A DNA stretch of 64,000 bases, taken from JBBAGC01 sp964491265. GTDB lineage: Bacteria; Spirochaetota; UBA4802; UBA5550. The notes beneath the pieces were generated by a model. The model was given only the letters and a program-made list of their open reading frames with translations. It was not told where the DNA came from and searched no databases. Position 1 is the stretch's first letter. Every line of letters begins with the position of its first letter. Of the stretch, positions 25,295 through 34,478 are shown in pieces. A program made the position numbers and the translations under genes. The stretch covers positions 229,811-293,810 of the forward strand of contig CAZBFP010000002.1 in assembly GCA_964491265.1 (NCBI GenBank), in the 5' to 3' direction.

Positions 25295-26386
25295 TCAGCT
25301 TTCCAATGCAGCGGAGATTAATATCAGCAGTTCATTTACAGCTTCACCGGCCGGGACTTTTTTAATTATTTCACCTTTGCCGAAAAGGAGCATAGATCCG
25401 CCTCTCCCCCCGGCTATTCCGAAATCCGCCTCTTTTGCCTCACCCGGGCCATTCACCTCACACCCCATAACAGCAACCGTGATGTGCATATTCTTTTCAG
25501 TGAGAATTTTTTCAAAGTGTAGCAGAATTTCTTTCTCTACAGCTTCAGCAATAGAAAGAAGGTCAATATCTTCGCATGTGCGCCCGCATGTGGGGCATGA
25601 AACTACTTTAAGGGGTGAATATTTAAGGGAGAGTGATTCCAGTATCTTTTTCCCTGCATAAATTTCCTGCACAGGATCACCGGTCATGGAAACCCTTATG
25701 GTGTCTCCAATACCCTGTAGAAGAAGATGCCCTATCACAATTGAGCTTTGAACTATGCAGGAAAGGCCGAAACCCGCTTCAGTGAGGCCTATATGTATGG
25801 GATAATCCCTCATCCCGGAAATTATCCTGTTAGCTTCAATGGTATGGTAGATGTCAGATGATTTTATGGAAATTACAATGTCAGTAAAATTATTTTCTTC
25901 AAGAATTAGGATGTTTTCCATGGCAGATTCAACCAGAGCTTCAGGTGTAACATGGCTGTATTTTTTCCTGTTTATTGAACCGCCATTAACGCCAATCCGT
26001 ATAGGAATCCCTCTGTCAGAAGCAGCTTTTACAACTTCCTTAACCTTCCATGCGTCACCTATATTCCCCGGATTAATCCGGACCTTTGATGCGCCTGCGT
26101 CAATGGCGCCTATTGCAAGTCTGTAATCGAAGTGGATATCTGCAACAAGGGGGATGGTTGCGGCATCTGTAATTTTTTTAAAGCAGGGGAGAGCGGCATC
26201 ATTTAATACAGCAAGACGGACAATATCTGCTCCTGCATTTTCAAGGGCAGTAATCTGCTCAATTGTCCCTTTAATATTATCAATGGGGATATTTGTCATG
26301 GACTGTACTGATATGGGGGAGCGCCCTCCAATGGCAAGGGACCCTGCTTTAATCTCTCTGGTTTTCTTTCGTGTGGTTGTACTCAT
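25295..26386 (-). CDS. ispG: 4-hydroxy-3-methylbut-2-en-1-yl diphosphate synthase
   Basis: 363 residues. Fe-S enzyme of the MEP isoprenoid pathway. N-terminal TIM barrel begins with GGRSPISVQSMTN and ADIVRLAV; the C-terminal [4Fe-4S] site has CPTCGRTCEDID and GCEVNGPGEAKEADFG, with three Cys and a Glu ligand intact. Shows that isoprenoids are made by the non-mevalonate route. Apparently a single-gene unit, convergent with the M23 gene. Confidence 0.96.
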   Translation of the reverse strand: MSTTTRKKTREIKAGSLAIGGRSPISVQSMTNIPIDNIKGTIEQITALENAGADIVRLAVLNDAALPCFKKITDAATIPLVADIHFDYRLAIGAIDAGASKVRINPGNIGDAWKVKEVVKAASDRGIPIRIGVNGGSINRKKYSHVTPEALVESAMENILILEENNFTDIVISIKSSDIYHTIEANRIISGMRDYPIHIGLTEAGFGLSCIVQSSIVIGHLLLQGIGDTIRVSMTGDPVQEIYAGKKILESLSLKYSPLKVVSCPTCGRTCEDIDLLSIAEAVEKEILLHFEKILTEKNMHITVAVMGCEVNGPGEAKEADFGIAGGRGGSMLLFGKGEIIKKVPAGEAVNELLILISAALES

Positions 26387-26460
26387 AAATTCCGGTTACT
26401 TTTAATATTATTACTTGTAAATATTCTACGGCATGTTGAGGAAAAAAGTAAATTATATTC

Positions 26461-26693
26461 CCCCTGTCCCAAAAGGGGGCACGAGCTAATCAATTATTAT
26501 TCTGATAATTTCATTTATGATTACATCATATTACTCCGCTAATCTTTTGCAAGCTCAAAAATATAAGCGGGTATTTTACTGCTTCGATTTATCAACTTAC
26601 TCAGGTATTCCTTTTACGTGTCCCCTTTAGGGCGCCCGAGCGAAGCGATAAAGTACTCCCGGGGAAGACAGGGGGCTGACTCTGGAGATATGT
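26461..26693. repeat. MITE-like repeat, CCCCCTGTCC family, copy 1
   Basis: Starts CCCCCTGTCCCAAAAGGGGG and ends ACAGGGGGCTGACTCTGG. The same modules occur in reverse orientation at 31918-32126 (GGAGTCAGCCCCCT ... GGGGGCACG ... GGGGACAGGGGG). In between, TCTTTTGCAAGCTCAA and TTCGAT tracts also match. The terminal CTCATTCC inverted repeat is not recognisable here, so this is a degraded copy. No transposase frame. It occupies most of the 560-base gap between ispG and the EtfD-like gene. Confidence 0.65.
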
Positions 26694-26767
26694 TTCTTTA
26701 TAATAATATTAATATATACAAAAAAATTTTATTTAGTATAATTTAAAAAGGGAGTATAGAATTTGTG

Positions 26768-26796
26768 TTGACAATAAGTCTATGGAATTATAATAA
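26768..26796 (+). promoter_or_regulatory. probable promoter of the EtfD-like gene
   Basis: TTGACA (26768-26773) with TATAAT at 26789 (15-bp spacer) or TAATAA at 26791 (17-bp spacer). This leaves a 5' leader of about 150 bases before the ribosome binding site, in which no known riboswitch was recognised. Confidence 0.5.
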
Positions 26797-26949
26797 AAAA
26801 AATAGACAAAAGGCTATTCAGTAGAAATTGCTATACAAAATTAAAAATATATAAGATTTTTTGTCCGGATTCTATTTTTTAATATCTTTAAAAAAAGCAA
26901 CCAGCTATAACTGAGTTATAGTACTGATATTTATTAGGAGGATGACCAA

Positions 26950-29088
26950 ATGAGTATTGCCGATTCTTTTGGTATGGCCAGTTACGACGTTACCCGTGAA
27001 TTTTATTTTAATGTGGGTGGCCCTCACGGCTTTATGAGGTGGGGGATTTATATTTTCATGTTTGCCGCAATTTTTTACCTTGTATATACAGTTGTTAAGA
27101 GGGTAAAAATATGGAGACAGGGTAAAGGTGAGTTGAGAACTGATTTCCCTGAAAAAAGGATAATTGCTGTAATAAAATATGCTTTTCTCCAGGCTAAGAT
27201 TTTTAAGGAAAAATATGCCGGTATTATGCATGGCAGTATTTTCTTCGGTTTTGTGGTCCTTTTTATTGTAACAATGATAATCGTTGTTCAGGAGGATCTT
27301 ACAGGGTTATTCTTTAACTATCACTTTATTCATGGGGACTTTTATATAATCTGGTCCCTTTTCGGTGATGTTTTCGGAGTAGTGGTTCTTGCCGGTCTTA
27401 TAATGGCAATTTACAGAAGGTATTTTGTTAAGCCTGCAAGGCTTGATACTAAGCCGACTGATACTTTTGCCCTTGCACTTATTACCTTTATAGTAATAAC
27501 CGGTTTTTTTAATGAATCAATGAGGATCGTTCTTACAGATTTCCCTGTATTTGAAAAAGTAGCTTCTCCATTCGGTTATGCCTTAGCTATACCTTTTTCA
27601 ATATTCAGTGATTCAGTATTAAGAACAGCTCATTATATAAACTGGTGGCTTCATATGCTTGCCGCTTTCAGTTTTATCGGGCTTATCGCTTCTGACAAGC
27701 TGGGACACATTCTTGTTTCCTTCTTCAATATTTACTATGGAAACCTTGATAATGAAAGTGCAAAAACGAAATATGCCATGCCTGTAATCAATCCTACAGA
27801 ATTTGAAACAGCAGAAAGTTTCGGTGTTTCAAAAGTAGAGGAGTTTACATGGAAGCAGCTTATGGATGGAGATGCCTGTACAAGATGCGGAAGATGCCAG
27901 GATAACTGTCCTGCCTATTTAACAGAGAAACCTCTTTCACCTAAGAAGATGATAAATGATGTAAAAGATGCTATGGATGATCGTATTCCAAAGTATATGC
28001 TTGCTGATGATAAAGCCGCACTTGAAACGAAAGCCCTTATTGGCGATGATACAGAAGGTTCAGGTTATGTTCAGCCAGAGGAATTCTGGGCATGTACAAA
28101 CTGTGCTGCATGTATGGAAGCATGTCCTGTAAATATTGAGCATGTTCCTAAAATGATTGATATGAGAAGATATAAGGTTCTTATGGAAGGGGATATGGCT
28201 GCTGAGCTTCAGACCTCTTTTATGAATATGGAAACCAATTATAACCCCTACGGATTTGCTTTCGGCGAAAGGGGAGCATGGATTCCTGAAGAACTTAATG
28301 TTAAAACAATCGCAGAAGATGCAGATGTTGACTATGTATATTATGTGGGCTGCGCAGCTTCATATGACAAGAGAAACCAGAAGGTTGGTATTGCCCTTAT
28401 AAAGATTCTTCAGAAAGCTGGATATAAGGTTGGAGTACTCGGTGCGGATGAAGCCTGCTGTGGTGATGCTGCAATGAGGGGGGGTAATGAATATCTTTTC
28501 CATTCCCTTGCGACACAGAATATTGAAACATTCAAATCCTATGGTATAAAGAAAATTATCACAACCTGTCCCCACGGATACAATATGATCAAGAAAGAGT
28601 ATCCCAAGTTTGCTAAAGTGGGGATGGGATCTGATGGTAATCCTCTTGAAGTGGAATATGAAGTTTTCCATCATACTGAAGTGATTGCTGATATAGTTAA
28701 GAGTGGTAAAGTTAAACTTAAAGAAGCTCTTGCAGAAAAAATCACTTATCATGATTCATGTTTTCTCGGCAGATATAATGAAATATATGATCAGCCGAGG
28801 GATGTTATTAAGGCTATCCCCGGAACAGAGTATGTTGAAATGAGCCGTAATCATGGAACAAGTTTCTGCTGCGGTGCGGGTGGAGCGAGAATGTTTATTG
28901 AGGAGCATTCAGGAACCAGGATAAATCAGTTCCGAACAAAAGATGCCCAGGCTAGCGGAGCTACAAAGATCTGTACAGCATGTCCTTTCTGTCTCACTAT
29001 GTTGTCAGATGGTGCTGATGAGCTTGGTATAGAGAACCTCAAAACATTTGATATTGCTGAATATGTACTTAATTCTATGGAAAAATAG
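26950..29088 (+). CDS. membrane-bound Fe-S oxidoreductase, EtfD/HdrD-like (ETF:quinone oxidoreductase candidate)
   Basis: 712 residues. N-terminal NarI-like cytochrome b segment with about six membrane helices (about 30-260, with histidines in MHGSIFFGF and HYINWWLHML as likely haem ligands), then two [4Fe-4S] ferredoxin motifs (CTRCGRCQDNCP about 315 and CTNCAACMEACP about 382), then two CCG domains (DEACCGDAAMRGG and FCCGAGGARMF, plus CTACPFC). This architecture matches the membrane-bound oxidoreductases that pass electrons from electron-transfer flavoprotein to menaquinone, or HdrDE-like enzymes. No etfAB genes are nearby. Very strong AGGAGGATG leader 6 bases before the ATG. The EtfD role is inference. 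Confidence 0.87.
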   Translation: MSIADSFGMASYDVTREFYFNVGGPHGFMRWGIYIFMFAAIFYLVYTVVKRVKIWRQGKGELRTDFPEKRIIAVIKYAFLQAKIFKEKYAGIMHGSIFFGFVVLFIVTMIIVVQEDLTGLFFNYHFIHGDFYIIWSLFGDVFGVVVLAGLIMAIYRRYFVKPARLDTKPTDTFALALITFIVITGFFNESMRIVLTDFPVFEKVASPFGYALAIPFSIFSDSVLRTAHYINWWLHMLAAFSFIGLIASDKLGHILVSFFNIYYGNLDNESAKTKYAMPVINPTEFETAESFGVSKVEEFTWKQLMDGDACTRCGRCQDNCPAYLTEKPLSPKKMINDVKDAMDDRIPKYMLADDKAALETKALIGDDTEGSGYVQPEEFWACTNCAACMEACPVNIEHVPKMIDMRRYKVLMEGDMAAELQTSFMNMETNYNPYGFAFGERGAWIPEELNVKTIAEDADVDYVYYVGCAASYDKRNQKVGIALIKILQKAGYKVGVLGADEACCGDAAMRGGNEYLFHSLATQNIETFKSYGIKKIITTCPHGYNMIKKEYPKFAKVGMGSDGNPLEVEYEVFHHTEVIADIVKSGKVKLKEALAEKITYHDSCFLGRYNEIYDQPRDVIKAIPGTEYVEMSRNHGTSFCCGAGGARMFIEEHSGTRINQFRTKDAQASGATKICTACPFCLTMLSDGADELGIENLKTFDIAEYVLNSMEK

Positions 29089-29111
29089 AGATAAATTTTA
29101 TCAAATTTCAG

Positions 29112-29152
29112 TTTTAATTCCCCCGCATCTTAAGGCTGCGGGGGAATTAAAA
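29112..29152. terminator. strong bidirectional-looking hairpin after the EtfD-like gene
   Basis: A 16-bp perfect stem: TTTTAATTCCCCCGCA (29112-29127) pairs with TGCGGGGGAATTAAAA (29137-29152). It lies 23 bases after the stop. The uridine run is on the minus-strand side and on the left arm, so the next hairpin at 29229 is the better + strand terminator. Confidence 0.6.
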
Positions 29153-29228
29153 AGAGTATTATTGCACAGCAAAATATTTTCAGGAATAATTACTGAATTA
29201 TTTTAAATTATAATTTATCCGGAATAAT

Positions 29229-29258
29229 AAAAAAGCCTGCTATTTAGCGGGCTTTTTT
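29229..29258 (+). terminator. rho-independent terminator of the EtfD-like gene
   Basis: Stem AAAAAAGCC...GGCTTTTTT with further CTGCT/AGCGG pairing, followed by TATTTAAAATTTT. Classic A-tract/U-tract symmetrical terminator between the EtfD-like gene and hppA, about 140 bases after the stop. Confidence 0.8.
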
Positions 29259-29353
29259 ATTTAAAATTTTATTATTAAATAATTATGGATGTGCAATTTT
29301 TCTGTAAAATAGCATATTTATAGTTATATTCCATTTAATTAATGGAAAATTGC

Positions 29354-29382
29354 TTGAGCAAAAACAAACTATTTTTTAATAA
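29354..29382 (+). promoter_or_regulatory. probable promoter of hppA
   Basis: TTGAGC (29354-29359), 17-bp spacer, TAATAA (29377-29382), 61 bases before the ATG. It lies downstream of the terminator at 29229, supporting an independent hppA transcript. Confidence 0.45.
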
Positions 29383-29443
29383 GACCTTGAAGTATCAAAT
29401 AAGTTTCATAAAAAAAAATATTGTGTGAAAGGAGTTTTATCTA

Positions 29444-31798
29444 ATGGAGAATATTTATTTTTACATTGCGCCTGCGGGTGCTGTAATTGCTCTCCTCTTC
29501 GCCTGGGTCTTTTATAGAATGATGATGTCGGCGGATGAAGGTAATGAAAAAATGATTGAGATTGCAGGTTATGTGCGTGAAGGCGCCATGGCATATCTCA
29601 ATAGACAGTACACGATTGTTATAATTGTATTTGCTGTACTTGTTTTAATTCTGGGGATTCTTTCCTATTTAGGCGTGTTGAATCCATTTGTTCCTGTAGC
29701 TTTCCTTACTGGAGGTTTTTTCTCGGGGTTATGCGGTTATCTTGGAATGAGGACAGCTACAAACGCCTCTTCAAGAACAGCTCAGGGAGCTTCTCAGTCG
29801 CTTAATGCCGGTCTAAAAGTAGCATTCAGATCGGGCGCGGTTATGGGACTTGTAGTTGTAGGTTTCGGTCTGCTTGATATAGCAGCATGGTATGTTATTC
29901 TTAACTGGATCTATGATAATAATATCTGGGGCCTTGGCCAGGATCTTATGTTCAAAATGCAGATTGAAGGAACATTCGCAGTTGGTGCTACAACTGCTGA
30001 ACCAGCCTATGTTCATGCAAAGCTTGTAGAAGTTGCTACAACAATGCTTACATTCGGTATGGGTGCTTCTACCCAGGCTCTATTTGCCAGGGTTGGCGGT
30101 GGTATCTTTACTAAAGCTGCTGACGTTGGAGCTGACCTTGTTGGTAAAGTTGAAGCTAATATTCCTGAAGATGATGCAAGAAATCCCGCTACTATTGCGG
30201 ATAATGTTGGTGACAATGTTGGTGACGTAGCAGGTATGGGAGCTGACCTCTATGAGTCTTATTGCGGTTCAATCCTTGCCACTGCTTCTCTTGGTGCTGC
30301 TCTTCCTATAATTGTTGGAGCTACTGATGCTGATACAATTCTTAATATAATTAAACCTGTAATCGCTCCTATGGTACTTGCAGGTTTTGGTATAATTTTC
30401 TCAATTATTGGTATATTCCTTGTAAGAACTAAAGAGGATGCTTCAATGAAGAATCTTCTTAAGTCTCTTAATATAGGTATATGGGGAAGTTCTTTCCTTG
30501 TTCTTGCCGGTCTTGCCTTTATGGTACAGCTTGGTATGATAGGATGGGGTATATTCTTTGCTGTTCTTGCCGGTCTTGCAGCTGGTCTTATTATCGGACA
30601 GTCAACAGAGTACTATACATCTGATGAACACAAGCCTACACAGGGTATTGCAAAGCAGACTGAAATGGGCCATGCAACTGTAATTATTGAAGGTACAGCT
30701 GTTGGTATGTATTCAGCAGGTATCCCTGTTGTTACAATAGTTATTGCAATCCTTGTAGCTTTCGGAGCTTCAGGCGGATTTGAGAATATGTCTCAGGGAC
30801 TTTACGGTATAGGCTTTGCAGCTGTTGGTATGCTTTCTACCCTTGGTATCACCCTTGCTACTGACGCTTATGGCCCAATTGCAGATAATGCGGGCGGAAA
30901 CGCGGAAATGGCCGGGCTTGATCCTGAAGTAAGAAGAAGAACTGATGCCCTTGATATGCTCGGCAACACAACTGCTGCAACAGGTAAAGGTTTTGCAATC
31001 GGTTCTGCTGCACTTACAGCAATGGCGCTTCTCTCTGCATACCTTGAAGAAGTTAAGCTATGGCTTGGAAAACTTGGCGGAACTGAAGGTTTTCAGATTG
31101 GTGCGGTTAAGTTTTACTCTGTTCTTCCTGAAGGTGTTGAACCTGGTTTAAATGCAATAGTTGCTCACCAGGCGCAAATGGCTGACTTTGTAAGAGCTTA
31201 TGATCTTACTCTTATGAATCCCCTTGTTCTTTGCGGTATCTTCCTCGGTTCAGGTATGGCTTATGTATTCAGTGCCATGACTATGAAAGCTGTTGGTCGT
31301 GCAGCAGGTGCGATGGTTGAAGAAGTAAGAAGGCAGTTCAAAGAGATCCCCGGTATTATGGAAGGTACAGGTAAGCCTGATTATGCCAAGTGTGTTGCTA
31401 TTTCAACAAAGGGAGCTCAGAGAGAGATGATTCTTCCTTCTCTGCTCGCTATAATAGTTCCAATTATTACCGGTCTTGTTCTTGGTGTAGCCGGTGTCCT
31501 TGGACTTCTTGTTGGCGCACTTACCTCCGGATTTACCCTTGCTGCACTTTTAAATAATGCTGGTGGTGCATGGGATAATGCGAAGAAATTCGTAGAAAAA
31601 GGAAATCATGGCGGAAAAGGTTCAGATTCTCATAAAGCTGCTGTAACCGGTGATACTGTAGGAGATCCTTTCAAGGATACTTCAGGTCCCGCTCTTAATA
31701 TACTTATAAAGCTTATGACAATGGTATCTGTTGTATTTGCGGGTGTTGTAGTTAAACTTTCACCTGTAATAGGACATGCACTCGGTTTTGTAAAATAA
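29444..31798 (+). CDS. hppA: membrane-bound K+-dependent ion-pumping pyrophosphatase
   Basis: 784 residues with about 16 membrane helices. Couples pyrophosphate hydrolysis to H+ or Na+ export. The substrate site DVGADLVGKVEANIPEDDAR (about 225-245) and ADNVGDNVGDVAGMGADLYESY are intact. In the diagnostic GNTTAATGKGFAIG the alanine and glycine at the positions that are Lys and Thr in K+-independent enzymes mark it as K+-dependent. Na+ versus H+ specificity cannot be settled from reading. Longer than the common 670-720 residues because of extra loops (about 160-185 and 530-580). GGAG ribosome binding site. Followed by a strong terminator. Confidence 0.95.
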   Translation: MENIYFYIAPAGAVIALLFAWVFYRMMMSADEGNEKMIEIAGYVREGAMAYLNRQYTIVIIVFAVLVLILGILSYLGVLNPFVPVAFLTGGFFSGLCGYLGMRTATNASSRTAQGASQSLNAGLKVAFRSGAVMGLVVVGFGLLDIAAWYVILNWIYDNNIWGLGQDLMFKMQIEGTFAVGATTAEPAYVHAKLVEVATTMLTFGMGASTQALFARVGGGIFTKAADVGADLVGKVEANIPEDDARNPATIADNVGDNVGDVAGMGADLYESYCGSILATASLGAALPIIVGATDADTILNIIKPVIAPMVLAGFGIIFSIIGIFLVRTKEDASMKNLLKSLNIGIWGSSFLVLAGLAFMVQLGMIGWGIFFAVLAGLAAGLIIGQSTEYYTSDEHKPTQGIAKQTEMGHATVIIEGTAVGMYSAGIPVVTIVIAILVAFGASGGFENMSQGLYGIGFAAVGMLSTLGITLATDAYGPIADNAGGNAEMAGLDPEVRRRTDALDMLGNTTAATGKGFAIGSAALTAMALLSAYLEEVKLWLGKLGGTEGFQIGAVKFYSVLPEGVEPGLNAIVAHQAQMADFVRAYDLTLMNPLVLCGIFLGSGMAYVFSAMTMKAVGRAAGAMVEEVRRQFKEIPGIMEGTGKPDYAKCVAISTKGAQREMILPSLLAIIVPIITGLVLGVAGVLGLLVGALTSGFTLAALLNNAGGAWDNAKKFVEKGNHGGKGSDSHKAAVTGDTVGDPFKDTSGPALNILIKLMTMVSVVFAGVVVKLSPVIGHALGFVK

Positions 31799-31824
31799 GC
31801 AGACTTAAATATTGCAGTAATTCA

Positions 31825-31857
31825 GGGGGGATACCTTAACAGGTATCCCCCCTTTTT
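31825..31857 (+). terminator. rho-independent terminator of hppA
   Basis: GGGGGGATACCT (31825-31836) pairs perfectly with AGGTATCCCCCC (31841-31852), loop TAAC, followed by TTTTTATATT. Ideal geometry 26 bases after the hppA stop. Confidence 0.92.
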
Positions 31858-31865
31858 ATATTACA

Positions 31866-32173
31866 GGCTCATTCCGGATTTTTGGGAAAAGTAATAATAT
31901 TATTTGTTTCCACATATTCTGGAGTCAGCCCCCTCTCCCCCAAAGGGGGCACGTAAAATTAAAACTTGAGCAAGTAGATGAATCAAAGTATTATAACATC
32001 CTTTATTACTGTTGAGCTTGTAAAAGATTTACGTAACGATATAATGGGAATAGTTATCGAAGTGGTAATAATTATATTTTCAGAATGGTAATAGATAACT
32101 CGTGCCCCCTTTGGGGGACAGGGGGAAAAGTAAAGAAGTACTCTCTTTGTATCCCAAAAATTCGGAATGAGCT
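31866..32173. mobile_element. MITE-like element with terminal inverted repeats, copy 2
   Basis: About 306 bases bounded by inverted repeats GCTCATTCCGGATTTTTGGG (31867-31886) and, on the minus strand, GCTCATTCCGAATTTTTGGG (32153-32172), 19 of 20 matching. Inside are GGAGTCAGCCCCCT and two GCCCCCTTTGGGGG-type hairpins. No open frame for a transposase, so a non-autonomous element. The internal modules are shared, inverted, with 26461-26693 and, shorter, with 37819-37962. Target duplication is not clear here. It lies in the 650-base gap between hppA and the exported-protein gene. Confidence 0.75.
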
Positions 32174-32293
32174 TTATATCTATTGTTAAAGAATATTTAT
32201 TCAGATACCAAGGAAAATAATAAGAAAAGTATCTATTATGTCGATAATATTAATGAAATACCTTTTTGTTTTAAGGTGACAGCAGTAGAATTT

Positions 32294-32380
32294 TGTCATT
32301 CCGGCCGAAGTGATAACGAAGTGCCGGAATATCCTGGGAAAATCAGGAGTTATGAGATTCCCGCCTGCGCGGGAATGACA
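32294..32380. repeat. TGTCAT palindromic repeat
   Basis: 87 bases bounded by TGTCATTCC and GGAATGACA. Two hairpins inside: TTCCGGC...GCCGGAA and GATTCCCGC...GCGGGAATG. Same family as 39691-39795 and 54455-54559. Such short palindromes are common intergenic repeats; no coding capacity. Confidence 0.7.
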
Positions 32381-32453
32381 TCACCTCTAAAATTGTACTG
32401 CTATCTTTTAATGTTATAAGGTATTTCATTAATAAATAATTGTGCTGGAAATA

Positions 32454-33452
32454 ATGAAAAGAATAATAGTGAATACGCTCTTTATTTTTCTGATAATACC
32501 TCTCATATCCGGGTATTCCCGTGATGAATCGTATAAAGGGCTCGATATTATTCTTAAGACTGCAAAATTTAACTATGCAATTAATGAAGATATAATACTC
32601 AATATATATGTTAGAAATATTACTGATGATATTATAACTTTTTCTGTATATGATTCACCTGAAAGAAGCGATATCTATGAAAGGCCTAGAGGGGACATTG
32701 CCGGATATACCACCTTTCAGCCTCTTATTTATGATATGCAGGGAAGAAATGCAGAACTCATTGTCCCCTATATAATCGGGTCTGAGGATAAAGATAATAT
32801 CCTTTCCTGGATGGTGAAAAGAGAGATAAGTTTAGGACCTGGAGAAACATTTATAAGATCACAGAATCTGAAAAATATTTACAGGCTTGAAGGGGACCGT
32901 GACTACAGGCTTAAGCTTAATTTTTTCCCTGATCTGGGGAGTAAAACCGGAGAGTCTGTTCTAATGAGCAGCAATGAGGTTAAATTCAGGGTAACCCCTG
33001 AGAAAGTTTATGCTGAAAAGAAGAAGACTGATCCATCCTCAATTGTTCTTACACCCGGGGAGGTTGTTCTTCTGGTGTTAAGCGCTGAGTATGAAAACAG
33101 ATTCAGCAGAGGAATTAAGTATATTGATGTAGAAAAGTATATTAATTCATATCCGGAATTCACCAGAAAATATAACCTGGCAGATGATTTCGGGAAGCAG
33201 ATAATTGAAAAGGATTTTATCCGTTATCTTACTATGCGGCGTAATGATTATCTTATCAGTTTTGAAATAAAAAATGAGGAAGTAAATGAATCGGGTACTG
33301 TGGCATTTGTGGAAGTGGAAGCTGAAAGAAAAAGCATAGTGCGTCCTGACAGATTCAGGTATAGATATAGACTTGAAAAAAGAAGTGCCCATGATAAAAT
33401 ATGGCTCCTTGCGGGGCTTGAAGCCAGCGTAACAAAGGATGTTAAAAGATGA
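32454..33452 (+). CDS. exported protein of unknown function, coupled to fliM
   Basis: 332 residues from ATG 32454 (GTG 32442 is an in-frame alternative). Signal peptide about residues 1-21 (RIIVNTLFIFLIIPLISG). Mature N-terminal part (about 25-185) looks like an all-beta domain of the kind used in intracellular protease inhibitor/Ig-like proteins (FNYAINEDIILNIYVRNITDD then SLGPGETFIRSQNL and YRLKLNFFPD); the C-terminal part (about 205-325) is alpha/beta and not recognised. Its end overlaps the fliM start by 4 bases (ATGA), which implies translational coupling with the flagellar switch gene. A periplasmic flagellar or envelope role is possible. Confidence 0.72.
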   Translation: MKRIIVNTLFIFLIIPLISGYSRDESYKGLDIILKTAKFNYAINEDIILNIYVRNITDDIITFSVYDSPERSDIYERPRGDIAGYTTFQPLIYDMQGRNAELIVPYIIGSEDKDNILSWMVKREISLGPGETFIRSQNLKNIYRLEGDRDYRLKLNFFPDLGSKTGESVLMSSNEVKFRVTPEKVYAEKKKTDPSSIVLTPGEVVLLVLSAEYENRFSRGIKYIDVEKYINSYPEFTRKYNLADDFGKQIIEKDFIRYLTMRRNDYLISFEIKNEEVNESGTVAFVEVEAERKSIVRPDRFRYRYRLEKRSAHDKIWLLAGLEASVTKDVKR

Positions 33453-34474
33453 CAGAGATACTATCACAGGATGAGATTGATGCCCTGTTAACCGCAATAT
33501 CCACAGGTGAGGTGGATACTACGGACTACTCCTCGGCAAAGGAGCAGAAGAAAGTAAAAATTTATGATTTCAGGAGACCTGATAAGTTTTCCAAGGATCA
33601 TATACGTACATTGCAGATGATGCATGAAACCTTTGCCCGTTTGACTACTACTGCCCTCTCAGCGCAGCTTAGAGCCCTTGTGGGTGTGCATGTAGCCTCT
33701 GTTGATCAGCTCACATATGAGGAATTTATCCGTTCAATACCTAATCCTACAACCCTTGCTGTAATAAATATGGACCCACTTAAGGGTTCTGCTGTTCTTG
33801 AAATTGATCCCTCTATTACATTTACAATTATAGATAAACTTTTCGGCGGACTCGGGGAAGCAACAAAGATCAGCCGTGAACTTACAGATATTGAGCTTTC
33901 AGTAATGGAGGGTATAATTGTCCGTATCCTGGGTAATCTCCGTGAAGCCTGGTCCAATGTTATAGACCTGAGGCCAAGGCTCGGCAATATTGAAACCAAT
34001 CCCCAGTTTGCCCAGATAGTACCTCCAAATGACATGGTTGTTTTAATAACACTTGAAACAAAAGTCGGGGAGGTTGAGGGGATGACCAACCTCTGTATCC
34101 CTTATATTTCAATTGAGCCTATTATCTCAAAGCTTTCCGCCCAGTACATGTATTCAAGTATTAGAAAGGGTGCTACAGATGAAAATCTCTCAATTATCCA
34201 GAGCCGACTTGAAAATGTTACACTTCCGGTAGTAGCGGAAATAGGTGCTGTGAATGTAACAGTTCAGGAAGTTCTTGATCTGAGAAGGGGGGATGTTATT
34301 AAACTGCCGGAAACCAAACTTGGCGATGATATGGTACTTACTATCGGCAGCAGAAGAAAGTACAAATGCACACCCGGTCTTGTTTCAAACAGGCTTGCTG
34401 TTAAACTTGGTGAGCGAATTGAAGACATACCTGATGAACTCCTTACATCAAGCAGAAGTGACGACGAGTTTTAA
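33449..34474 (+). CDS. fliM: flagellar motor switch protein FliM
   Basis: 341 residues. C-ring component that binds CheY-P and sets rotation direction. N-terminal CheY-binding motif LSQDEIDALL; the middle domain has GVHVASVDQLTYEEFIRSIPNPT and LFGGLG; the C-terminal SpoA (FliMN-C) domain spans about 250-330 with LRRGDVIKL. Confirms flagellar motility together with CheW/MCP in this window. No other flagellar gene follows; the gene ends at a repeat region and an assembly gap, so downstream partners (such as fliN) could be lost or elsewhere. Confidence 0.96.
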   Translation: MTEILSQDEIDALLTAISTGEVDTTDYSSAKEQKKVKIYDFRRPDKFSKDHIRTLQMMHETFARLTTTALSAQLRALVGVHVASVDQLTYEEFIRSIPNPTTLAVINMDPLKGSAVLEIDPSITFTIIDKLFGGLGEATKISRELTDIELSVMEGIIVRILGNLREAWSNVIDLRPRLGNIETNPQFAQIVPPNDMVVLITLETKVGEVEGMTNLCIPYISIEPIISKLSAQYMYSSIRKGATDENLSIIQSRLENVTLPVVAEIGAVNVTVQEVLDLRRGDVIKLPETKLGDDMVLTIGSRRKYKCTPGLVSNRLAVKLGERIEDIPDELLTSSRSDDEF

Positions 34475-34478
34475 AGAT

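Noticed and set aside
26797..26940. Riboswitch in the long leader of the EtfD-like gene
   Set aside because: The leader is AT-rich and lacks conserved GC-rich stems or a recognisable aptamer core.
31866..32173. Insertion sequence with its own transposase
   Set aside because: Inverted ends are present but the interior has no open frame of useful length, so only a non-autonomous element is claimed.
32183..32419. 78-codon frame after hppA
   Set aside because: It consists largely of the MITE end and the TGTCAT palindrome, with no ribosome binding site.
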